NCBI RefSeq assembly: GCF_030373225.1
Contig: NZ_JAUCZG010000049.1
Span: forward strand, 1 to 40,356
Direction: 5' to 3'
Length of the DNA: 40,356 nucleotides
Source of the DNA: Hydrogenophaga sp.
GTDB taxonomy: Bacteria; Pseudomonadota; Gammaproteobacteria; Burkholderiales; Burkholderiaceae_C
A program made the position numbers and the translations under genes. Below are positions 1-7,058 of this stretch, piece after piece. The notes under the pieces were generated by a model that saw nothing but the letters and a program-made list of their open reading frames with translations, made no database searches and was not told the DNA's origin. Position 1 is the first letter of the stretch, and the number at the start of each line of letters is the position of its first letter.

Positions 1-212
1 ATACTCAGCTCAAAGCTGCGTGACTCAGGCGACAACTACCTTGACGCGCGCCGGGTCCCAGTACGGGGACTTTAATTTGATGAAGCGGCACAGGGTTTGC
101 AACCCGTTTACTCCGCGTAGTCAAAGGACGTGCAAGAGCCGTATGCGCTGAAAGGCGCACGTACGGTTCCCTGGGGGGGCTATAGTAGAAATGCTATGGC
201 CCTACCCTCCTG
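1..212 (+). mobile_element. 3' end of a group II intron (end of domain IV, domains V and VI)
   Basis: Positions 136-169 form a canonical 34-nt group II domain V. An 8-bp lower helix (136-143 with 162-169) carries the catalytic AGC at 137-139, a two-base CG bulge sits at 160-161, and the upper helix is closed by a GAAA tetraloop. Positions 173-207 fold as domain VI: G173-G175 pair with C205-C207, G176 pairs with T203, A204 is left as the bulged branch-point adenosine, and 177-185 pair with 194-202 around an 8-nt loop. The 3' splice site should fall a few bases after A204, about 209-213, but cannot be fixed without the 5' exon. The rest of the intron and any reverse transcriptase lie outside the window; positions 1-135 are presumed domain IV and I identify no gene there. 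Confidence 0.85.
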
Positions 213-1074
213 TTTCATCTGCGACTTCAAGTCCAACGCCGCTCCCGCTCCCCGACCCGATCACGTCTGGTCGGCCCGTCGGGGTTTTCTGCTGGCGGGC
301 ACGGCCGCTGCGGCCTCGGCCGTGCTGCCGGCCACCGCGCAGGTCGATGTGGGTCAGGCCTCGGCGCTGCGCAACCTCGTGCCGGCCGAGGAACTCGAAG
401 GCGCGGCGAGCCAGCAGTACGCGCAGATGATGAGCGAGGCCAACGCCAAAAAAGTGCTGCTGCCGGCGGGTCATCCCGAGGTGCAGCGCCTGCGAAACAT
501 CGCGCGCCGCATCATTCCCCACTCGACGCAATGGAACAAACGCGCGAGCAACTGGCGGTGGGAAGTCAACCTCATCCGCAGCGATCAGGTGAATGCCTTC
601 TGCATGCCCGGCGGCAAGATCGCCTTCTACACCGGCATTCTGGAAAAGTTGAACCTCAGCGACGACGAGACCGCCATGATCATGGGCCACGAAATGGCCC
701 ATGCGCTGCGCGAGCACGCACGGGCGCGCGTGGCCAAGAGCAGCGCCACCAGCATCGGTCTGTCGATCGCCGCGCAGCTGTTCGGCCTGGGCCAGCTCGG
801 TGACGTGGCGGCCAACCTCGGCACGCAGTTGCTGACCCTGCGGTTCAGCCGCGAAGACGAGACCGAGGCCGATCTGGTGGGACTGGAACTGGCTGCGCGC
901 TCCGCGTACCGGCCGCAAGCCAGCGTGAGCCTGTGGCAGAAGATGACGTCGGCGGGCGGTGGTGCGGGTCCGGGCTTTCTGTCCACACACCCCAGCGGCC
1001 CGAACCGCATCCGTGAACTCGAGGCCAACGTGCCCCGGGTTCAAGGCCTCTACGAACAGGCCCGCAGGGGTTGA
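196..1074 (+). CDS. M48 family zinc metalloprotease, exported; 5' end formed by group II intron sequence
   Basis: A periplasmic zinc metallopeptidase of the M48 (BepA/YfgC, Oma1-like) family. The HExxH motif reads HEMAH at residues 165-169, and a downstream DETEAD segment near residue 223 should give the third zinc ligand. Residues 28-50 are a twin-arginine-like signal (RRGFLLAG, then an Ala-rich stretch and ATAQ). Members of the family help quality control of outer-membrane proteins. The start is doubtful: the only in-frame ATG, at 196, lies inside intron domain VI, and the frame also runs upstream to a GTG at 130 inside domain V. No in-frame ATG, GTG or TTG follows the intron before the signal sequence. 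The native N-terminus may therefore be on a 5' exon upstream of the window, or the gene may be translated from the intron-borne ATG. Family call firm, start uncertain. Confidence 0.85.
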   Translation: MALPSCFICDFKSNAAPAPRPDHVWSARRGFLLAGTAAAASAVLPATAQVDVGQASALRNLVPAEELEGAASQQYAQMMSEANAKKVLLPAGHPEVQRLRNIARRIIPHSTQWNKRASNWRWEVNLIRSDQVNAFCMPGGKIAFYTGILEKLNLSDDETAMIMGHEMAHALREHARARVAKSSATSIGLSIAAQLFGLGQLGDVAANLGTQLLTLRFSREDETEADLVGLELAARSAYRPQASVSLWQKMTSAGGGAGPGFLSTHPSGPNRIRELEANVPRVQGLYEQARRG

Positions 1075-1080
1075 AGCCGT

Positions 1081-2547
1081 TCAGTTGAGCAGGCGCTCCG
1101 GATTGGCGTCGAGCTTGGAGAGCGCGTCGCGGGTGGCGCGCACGGTGAGGGCCTCTTCCTCGCTGGGCACCAGCAGGCCGGCCTGCAGATAGGACGCCAC
1201 GCGTGTCGCCTGAATCAGGAAACAGCGGCCGCCGTTGGTGACGAACAGGTAGAGCTGGCCGCGCTGGCTGCGCCAGGCCAGTTGCACACTGTTGAGCTTG
1301 CCGTTGTGGTCCAGACCGAACCATGAGCCGATCTGAAGCTCGACGGCCCAGGACCGCATGGCTTCGTTGGGCTGGCTGCCGCCCTGGTTGATCACCTCGA
1401 TGTTGCTGGCGTCCACGCCGGTGATCATCTCGATGCTCTCGGTGTCCAGGTCGAGGTCTCCCAGACCATTGGCCGGCAGGTACTCTTCGAGGTTGGCCAG
1501 ACGGTCGGAGAGGTTGTCCAGCTGCTCCTGGGAAATGGCCTCGGTGCGCGACATGAAGGCGTCGGCCAGGGTGTCGCTCACCGACTTGATGTGCTTGTCC
1601 TGCAGGCCGGTGGTGAAGCCCAGCAGCCCCATGCCCTGGCGCAGCCGCTGCAGCAACGCCGGCAGTTGCTGGATCACGCGGGCGCGGTCGTCACGGTTGG
1701 GCTTGGCGCTCGCCGCCCACAGCAGGTCGGAGGCCACCTGTTTGAGCGCGCTGGTTTCTTCATGGCGCAAACCGTATTTCACGCTGGCCACGGCCAGCAC
1801 ATCGACCCAGACCTTGAAGAGAAAGTCACGCACCTCGTCGCGCACCGGCACATCGTCGAGCAACTTGCGCAGCTCGATCGTGTACTGAACAGACAACGTT
1901 TCTTTCTGCTCGACCTGCTGCGCCACGCTCACAAACCGGCTCGCGCTGCCCTGTTCGCTCAGGTAGGTCGAGAGAAACTTCTGGAATTCGTCGAACACCA
2001 GCTGGAAGACGCGCCGGCCGGTCTCGGGATACTGTTCGATCACCTGCACCACGCGCTTGATCTCGGCCTCCAGCGCCGCCGAACTGACGTTGGACTCGAA
2101 ACCCATCACGCACGAACCCATGCGATCGATCAGGCGGCGGGCCGGGTGCTGCAGCGCACTGAAGAATTCGGGCTCGGCCAGCGCCACACGCAGCACCGGG
2201 ATCTGCAGCCGGGCAAACCACACCCTCACGCTCGGTGGAATGCGCTCTTCGGCCAGGATGCTCTGGAACATGAGGGCCACCACCTCGATGGTGGCCTTCT
2301 CGGTGGGCGTGCTGGCAGCCTGCTTCAGCTCGACCGTGCGCTGGCGCAGCGCGACCGCGGCCTTCTCCACATGGGAGGCATCCATGTACACCGCGCCCGG
2401 CCGGCTGCTGCCCGAGACGTAATAACCGGCCCCGGCGCTGTCGCCAGGCACCACCCTTTGCATGGCCTGCGCCAAGCCGGGAGAGGGTGGAAGGATCTGT
2501 GTGGCCTCGAAGTCACCGCCGACCTTGTCGATCAGCATGCGCCGCAA
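1081..2547 (-). CDS. DUF1631 family protein, C-terminal part downstream of an in-frame TGA
   Basis: This 488-codon frame continues exactly in phase from the frame at 2548-3561, separated from it only by the TGA at 2548-2550. Together they make about 825 codons, close to the 700-800 residues I expect for DUF1631 proteins, so this is most likely the C-terminal part of one gene. The nominal start is the TTG right after the stop; an ATG follows three codons later (2538). The body is mostly helical, with a compact C-terminal part near residues 390-470 rich in aromatic and beta-type sequence. DUF1631 has no established function. Alternatives are a nonsense-mutated pseudogene, a base-calling error, or a separately translated downstream piece. 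Confidence 0.7.
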   Translation of the reverse strand: MRRMLIDKVGGDFEATQILPPSPGLAQAMQRVVPGDSAGAGYYVSGSSRPGAVYMDASHVEKAAVALRQRTVELKQAASTPTEKATIEVVALMFQSILAEERIPPSVRVWFARLQIPVLRVALAEPEFFSALQHPARRLIDRMGSCVMGFESNVSSAALEAEIKRVVQVIEQYPETGRRVFQLVFDEFQKFLSTYLSEQGSASRFVSVAQQVEQKETLSVQYTIELRKLLDDVPVRDEVRDFLFKVWVDVLAVASVKYGLRHEETSALKQVASDLLWAASAKPNRDDRARVIQQLPALLQRLRQGMGLLGFTTGLQDKHIKSVSDTLADAFMSRTEAISQEQLDNLSDRLANLEEYLPANGLGDLDLDTESIEMITGVDASNIEVINQGGSQPNEAMRSWAVELQIGSWFGLDHNGKLNSVQLAWRSQRGQLYLFVTNGGRCFLIQATRVASYLQAGLLVPSEEEALTVRATRDALSKLDANPERLLN

Positions 2548-3561
2548 TCACCCCACCACGCCCTGGGCGCGCATGCGGGCGCGTGCCAGCGGGGAAGCGC
2601 TGGTCATCATGCGGGTCTCGTCCTGCACGCCCATGCCGGACGAGCCGGTGGCGCCGGTGCGACCCGAGGGGTACGAACCGCCCGAGCCTCCGGAGCCGCC
2701 CGAACCGCCCGAGCCACCCGAGCCACCCGAGCCACTGAAGTCGCTTTGACTGCCGCCGGAATGTCCGCCCGGGCCCGACTCCGCGCCGGCAGAACCGCCA
2801 GCGGGCCGGAATCCTGCGCCGGCGGCTGGACGTCCAGAGCCACTGGGCGGAACACGCGCTCCCACCGGACTCGACTGGGGAGGCGCTGCGGGAGGACCTT
2901 CAGAGCGCGACCCGGGCGCGCGTTTGACCAGGGACTGGAGGTCGATCTCCTTCATCACGCCGCTGGCCACCAGAAACTCGTTGGCGGCCTTGTAGGCGTC
3001 GTGCAGCTTGGCGGACATGACCGGCGCCAGCGCATCCTGGATCAGGGCCCAGGCATCCCGCGTCATCTGGGCCTCCAGCCACTGGTCCACCAGAATGCGC
3101 GCGGTGACATCGGGCAGCAACACGTCGCCGCGCGACAGTTCCTGGCGCTTCTCCAGATGCTGCACGCGCAGGCGCAGTTCGTTGAGTTCGGTGGACGATT
3201 TTTCCAGCACCCGCATGGCCAGGCGCGACGCCATGATCTGGTCGTCGATCGCGCCCTCTGTCACCAGTTCGAGGGCACCCGACTGGCTCACCGGTTGGCC
3301 ACTGCTCGATGTGCGAGGCAGCAAGGTTCGCTGCAGCGCCTTGCGGCTCTGGTTGAGCCAGGTGGTCTGCTGTTTCTGGAAGGCTGTCCAGGCATCGCGA
3401 CGGGCCTGCATGTCGCGCGCCGAACCCGCCTGGTCAAGGATGGCGGTCAGGCGCGTGTCGCAGGCCTTGACCATTTCGGGAAGGGCACGACCCACGTGAA
3501 CCACGAAGAGTTCACGTGCCTGTTTGGCCAGGGAGGAGACCTGCTGATCGGGGGTCGACAC
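2548..3561 (-). CDS. DUF1631 family protein, N-terminal part ending at an in-frame TGA
   Basis: This 337-aa product is read from GTG at 3561 and is the N-terminal part of the DUF1631 protein continued at 1081-2547. It is mostly alpha-helical for about 220 residues, followed by a Pro/Gly/Ser-rich linker. Near residues 274-292 the linker is a run of Gly-Gly-Ser units from a 9-bp codon repeat. It ends in RMRAQGVVG, then TGA, and the next codons (TTG CGG CGC ATG) continue in the same frame. No ribosome binding site is obvious before the GTG, so the start is not certain. The gene lies downstream of secF on the same strand, 82 bp away, with a hairpin between. DUF1631 has no known role. Confidence 0.7.
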   Translation of the reverse strand: MSTPDQQVSSLAKQARELFVVHVGRALPEMVKACDTRLTAILDQAGSARDMQARRDAWTAFQKQQTTWLNQSRKALQRTLLPRTSSSGQPVSQSGALELVTEGAIDDQIMASRLAMRVLEKSSTELNELRLRVQHLEKRQELSRGDVLLPDVTARILVDQWLEAQMTRDAWALIQDALAPVMSAKLHDAYKAANEFLVASGVMKEIDLQSLVKRAPGSRSEGPPAAPPQSSPVGARVPPSGSGRPAAGAGFRPAGGSAGAESGPGGHSGGSQSDFSGSGGSGGSGGSGGSGGSGGSYPSGRTGATGSSGMGVQDETRMMTSASPLARARMRAQGVVG

Positions 3562-3604
3562 AATGTTTTCAGTATGACATGAAAGGTTTCAGCGACCCCG
3601 GCTG

Positions 3605-3624
3605 CAAGCCCCCGTGCGGGCTTG
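3605..3624 (-). terminator. Hairpin downstream of secF, possible terminator
   Basis: A perfect 7-bp inverted repeat, CAAGCCC and GGGCTTG, with a 6-nt loop lies 20 bases past the secF stop. No clear U-tract follows on the minus strand, so it may only weaken readthrough from the Sec operon into the DUF1631 gene. Confidence 0.4.
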
Positions 3625-3643
3625 CCCGACGCGGTCTTCGCGC

Positions 3644-4597
3644 TTAAACCACAGCGCCGGCGTTCGGGTCATCGGGATCGCCTTCGTTCTTGCCCGAGGA
3701 CTTGATCAGGTCTTCGCGCTTGATGCCCAGCCACATGGCAATGGCCGCGGCCACGAACACCGACGAGTAGATGCCGAACAGGATGCCGATGGTCAACGCG
3801 AGCGCGAAGTAGAAGAGCGTCGGTCCGCCAAACAGCAGCATGGACAACACCATGATCTGTGTCGAGCCGTGCGTGATGATCGTGCGGCTGATGGTCGAGG
3901 TGATCGCGTTGTCGATGATCTGCGGCGTGGTCTTCTTGCGGTGGCGCCGGAAACTCTCGCGAATGCGGTCGAAGATCACCACCGACTCGTTGACCGAATA
4001 CCCCAGCACGGCCAGCACCGCCGCCAGCACCGCGAGCGAGAACTCCCACTGGAAGAAGGCAAAGAAGCCGAGGATGATGACCACGTCGTGCAGGTTGGCA
4101 ATGATGGCCGAGACCGCGTACTTCCATTCGAAGCGCATGGCAAGGTAGATCATGATGCCCACGATCACCAGGCCCAGGGCCTTGAGACCGTCCTCCACCA
4201 GTTCCTGCCCGACCTGGGGCCCGACGAACTCGGTGCGGCGCAGCTCCACCTCGGGATTCTTTGCCTTGAGCGCGGCCAGCACCACTGCGCTCTGCTCGCC
4301 CGACGATTTGCCGGCCTGCACCGGCAGGCGCAGCAGCACATCGCGCGAGGTGCCGAAGTTCTGCACCGGCACTTCGGCATAGCCGAGCGACTCGATCACT
4401 TCGCGCACTTCGGTGAGGTTGGCCGGCTGCACATAGGCCACCTCCATGACCGTGCCACCGGTGAACTCGACCGAGAGGTTCAGGCCACGAACGACGAGAA
4501 AGAAAACGGCGGCAGCGAAGGTGAGGGCAGAGATCGCGTTGAGCACGACCGCGTGCTTCATGAACGGGATGTCCTTGCGGATGCGAAAGAATTCCAT
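3644..4597 (-). CDS. secF: Protein translocase subunit SecF
   Basis: SecF pairs with SecD in the inner membrane and uses the proton motive force to help complete export of Sec substrates. The 317-aa length fits the family. After a short cytoplasmic N-terminus (MEFFRIRKDIPFM) comes the first membrane segment, then VEFTGGTVMEV at the start of the periplasmic domain, and a C-terminal block of five hydrophobic segments. The signature GYSVNESVVIFDRIRESFR lies between segments and matches the SecF consensus. It starts at ATG 4597, only 15 bp after the secD stop, so the two are surely co-transcribed. The C-terminus is short and Asp/Asn-rich. Identification is firm. Confidence 0.97.
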   Translation of the reverse strand: MEFFRIRKDIPFMKHAVVLNAISALTFAAAVFFLVVRGLNLSVEFTGGTVMEVAYVQPANLTEVREVIESLGYAEVPVQNFGTSRDVLLRLPVQAGKSSGEQSAVVLAALKAKNPEVELRRTEFVGPQVGQELVEDGLKALGLVIVGIMIYLAMRFEWKYAVSAIIANLHDVVIILGFFAFFQWEFSLAVLAAVLAVLGYSVNESVVIFDRIRESFRRHRKKTTPQIIDNAITSTISRTIITHGSTQIMVLSMLLFGGPTLFYFALALTIGILFGIYSSVFVAAAIAMWLGIKREDLIKSSGKNEGDPDDPNAGAVV

Positions 4598-4612
4598 GTT
4601 GCGTGTCCTGCT

Positions 4613-6496
4613 TCAATCGGCCTTGACGGCGGGAATCTGGCCGTCGGGGCGCCACACGGTGCCGATGGAGACCGTCTTGAGCTTCTTCTTGCGGCCGTAC
4701 CAGAAGTTCACCAGTCCGCGCGAGAAAAACACCGACGAGAACATGCTCGTCAGAATGCCGATGCAGTGCACCACCGCAAAGCCGCGCACCGGCCCGGAGC
4801 CGAAGATCAGCAAGGCCACGCCCGCGATCAGGGTGGTCACGTTGGAGTCGAGGATGGTGCCCCAGGCCTGGTCGTAGCCGGTGTTGATGGCCACTTGCGG
4901 CGCGGATCCCCGGCGCAGTTCCTCACGCACGCGCTCGTTGATGAGCACGTTGGAGTCGATGGCCATGCCCAGCGCCAGCGCCATGGCGGCAATGCCGGGC
5001 AGGGTGAGCGTGGCCTGCAGCATGGACAGCACGCTGACCAGCAGGACCAGGTTGAACGCCAGCGCCAGGCTGGAGAAGACGCCGAACATGGCGTAGTACG
5101 CGCACATGAACAGCACGATCACGGCAAAGCCCCAGACCACGCTGTTGAAGCCCTTGGCGATGTTCTCGGCACCCAGGCTCGGGCCGATGGTGCGCTCTTC
5201 GATGATCTCCATGGGCGCGGCCAGCGAACCCGCGCGCAGCAAGAGCGCTGTGTCGCTGGCCTCGACGGTGGTCATGGCGCCGGAGATCTGCACCCGGCCA
5301 CCACCGATCTCACCGCGAATCACCGGGGCCGTGACCACTTCGCCACGACCCTTCTCGAACAGGATGATCGCCATGCGTTTGCCCACGTTCTCGCGGGTGA
5401 CATCGCGGAAGATGCGCGCGCCCTTGGCGTCCAGCGTGAGGTGCACGGCCGCCTCCTGGGTCTGGCTGTCGAAGCCGGCCTGCGCATCGGTGAGGTTTTC
5501 ACCCGTCAGCAGAACCTCGCGTTTGACGATGACGGGCTGACCGTTGCGCTCGGGGTAGCGCTCGGAACCAAACGGCACCGGGCCGGCGCCGCGCTCGGCC
5601 GACAGGCCGTCGGCAGACTCGTCCACCAGGCGCACCTCGAGCGTGGCGGTGCGGCCAAGGATGTCCTTGGCCTTGGCCGTGTCCTGCACGCCGGGCAGTT
5701 GCACGACGATGCGGTCGACACCCTGTTGCTGAATCACCGGCTCGGCCACGCCGAGTTCGTTGATGCGGTTGTGCAGGGTGGTGATGTTCTGTTTCAGGGC
5801 CTGGTCCTGCACCAGCCGCGCGGCCTCGGGCTTGAGCGTGGCCGTCAGCCGCACGCCGGCACCGTCGGGTGTCTCGCTCACCTGCAGGTCGGGAAACTGG
5901 TCCTGGAAGAGGCCCAGCGCAGCCTGGGCGGTCTGGGCGTCGGCCACCCGGATCTCGATCGTCTGGCCATTGCGGCTGATGCCGCTGTGGCGGACGTTTT
6001 TCTCGCGCATCAGGGTGCGCACGTCGCTGGCGAGCACATCGGCACGGCGTTGCAGCGCCGCGGGCATGTCCACCTGCAGCATGAAGTGCACCCCGCCGCG
6101 CAGATCGAGGCCGAGGTACATCGGAGAAGCACCCAGGCTGGCGAGCCAGCCCGGCGTGCGGGGCAGCAGATTGAGCGCCACGACATGCGACACATCGGCC
6201 GGATCGGGGTTGAACGCCCGCTCCAGGGCGTCCCTGGCCTTGATCTGGTCGTCGGTGCTGTTGAACCGCGCCTTGACCGAGTTGGCATCCAGCTGGATCA
6301 GCGAGGTCTCGATGTTCTGCGCGGCCAGCGCCTGTTCCACCCGGGTCACCGTGCCGGTGTCGATCCGCACCGTGGAACGCGCCGCCGAGACCTGCACCGC
6401 TGGCGATTCGCCAAACAGGTTGGGCAGCGCATAGAGCGCACCGATCAAGAGGGCGACCAGGATGATCGCGTACTTCCACAGGGGGTATCGGTTCAT
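4613..6496 (-). CDS. secD: Protein translocase subunit SecD
   Basis: SecD is the large inner-membrane partner of SecF and carries the periplasmic domains that pull on translocating protein. This 627-aa protein has an N-terminal membrane anchor (residues 8-26), the GLDLRGGVHFMLQVD motif that marks SecD, a large periplasmic region, and a C-terminal six-helix region holding GMAIDSNVLINERVREEL. The length is typical for beta- and gammaproteobacteria. ATG at 6496 gives a natural short positively charged N-terminus. It lies between yajC (99 bp upstream) and secF (15 bp downstream), the standard yajC-secD-secF order. A small hairpin (6566-6582) sits in the yajC-secD gap. Confidence 0.97.
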   Translation of the reverse strand: MNRYPLWKYAIILVALLIGALYALPNLFGESPAVQVSAARSTVRIDTGTVTRVEQALAAQNIETSLIQLDANSVKARFNSTDDQIKARDALERAFNPDPADVSHVVALNLLPRTPGWLASLGASPMYLGLDLRGGVHFMLQVDMPAALQRRADVLASDVRTLMREKNVRHSGISRNGQTIEIRVADAQTAQAALGLFQDQFPDLQVSETPDGAGVRLTATLKPEAARLVQDQALKQNITTLHNRINELGVAEPVIQQQGVDRIVVQLPGVQDTAKAKDILGRTATLEVRLVDESADGLSAERGAGPVPFGSERYPERNGQPVIVKREVLLTGENLTDAQAGFDSQTQEAAVHLTLDAKGARIFRDVTRENVGKRMAIILFEKGRGEVVTAPVIRGEIGGGRVQISGAMTTVEASDTALLLRAGSLAAPMEIIEERTIGPSLGAENIAKGFNSVVWGFAVIVLFMCAYYAMFGVFSSLALAFNLVLLVSVLSMLQATLTLPGIAAMALALGMAIDSNVLINERVREELRRGSAPQVAINTGYDQAWGTILDSNVTTLIAGVALLIFGSGPVRGFAVVHCIGILTSMFSSVFFSRGLVNFWYGRKKKLKTVSIGTVWRPDGQIPAVKAD

Positions 6497-6565
6497 GTTG
6501 CAGCCGGGCCGGGAGGCCGCTCGTCGGTCAGGGTTGGGTGAACGGGTCTTGAATCAGGGCAAAGC

Positions 6566-6582
6566 GGGTGGTCAGACCACCC
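6566..6582 (-). other. Inverted repeat between yajC and secD
   Basis: GGGTGG and CCACCC flank a 5-nt loop in the 99-bp gap between yajC and secD. There is no U-tract on either side. It could stabilise processed mRNA ends or attenuate slightly; there is no evidence of function beyond the symmetry. Confidence 0.3.
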
Positions 6583-6595
6583 CGGCGGCGCCGAT

Positions 6596-6922
6596 TCAGA
6601 CGTTTTTCAGCGTGCCTTTGGGCAGCACCTGAACCACGGCAGTGCGCTGCATCTGGACTTCCATGCCATCGGCAAGTTCCACACCCACATAGATTTCACC
6701 GATCTTGGACACCTTGCCGAGAAAGCCGCCGGCGGTCACCACCTCGTCGCCTTTGGCCAGGGCTTCCACCATGGCCTTGTGCTCTTTCTGGCGTTTGAGC
6801 TGGGGCCGGATCATCACGAAATAGAGCACCACGAACATCAGGACCAGCGGCAGCAGGCCCAGGATGGTGGATTGGGTGTCGCCACCGGCGGCGGCTTGGG
6901 CGTAAGCGGAGGAAATGAACAC
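6596..6922 (-). CDS. yajC: Preprotein translocase accessory subunit YajC
   Basis: YajC is a small single-span inner-membrane protein that associates with SecDF. The 108-aa product has a short N-terminus (MFISSAYAQA), one hydrophobic segment at about residues 20-40, then the family stretch with MIRPQLKRQKEHK and a compact cytoplasmic domain (GDEVVTAGGFLGKVSKI). It starts with GTG at 6922. It is first in the yajC-secD-secF operon. The usual tgt/queA genes do not precede it here; the upstream gene on this strand is instead the indolepyruvate oxidoreductase ending at 7059. Confidence 0.95.
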   Translation of the reverse strand: MFISSAYAQAAAGGDTQSTILGLLPLVLMFVVLYFVMIRPQLKRQKEHKAMVEALAKGDEVVTAGGFLGKVSKIGEIYVGVELADGMEVQMQRTAVVQVLPKGTLKNV

Positions 6923-6961
6923 AGGCGGTCTCCAACAGGTTCAGGATCATGAAAAGGCCGA

Positions 6962-6994
6962 GCGCCCGGCCCCCATGCAGGTGGAGCCGGGCGC
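6962..6994 (-). terminator. Hairpin between indolepyruvate oxidoreductase and yajC
   Basis: A perfect 9-bp inverted repeat (6962-6970 with 6986-6994) has a 15-nt loop. On the minus strand it is followed by CTCGGCCTTTTC, a short U-run. It lies 65 bases past the oxidoreductase stop and 40 bases before the yajC start, so it could end the first transcript and insulate the Sec operon. Confidence 0.5.
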
Positions 6995-7058
6995 AGGAAC
7001 ACAACCGGCGATTGTATGCCGGGGGGTACCGGGGAACGGTGCTGCCGGAACCCGGCGC

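Noticed and set aside
3614..6541. 975-codon open frame on the plus strand
   Set aside because: Antisense shadow of secF and secD, low-complexity His/Arg/Asp-rich product.
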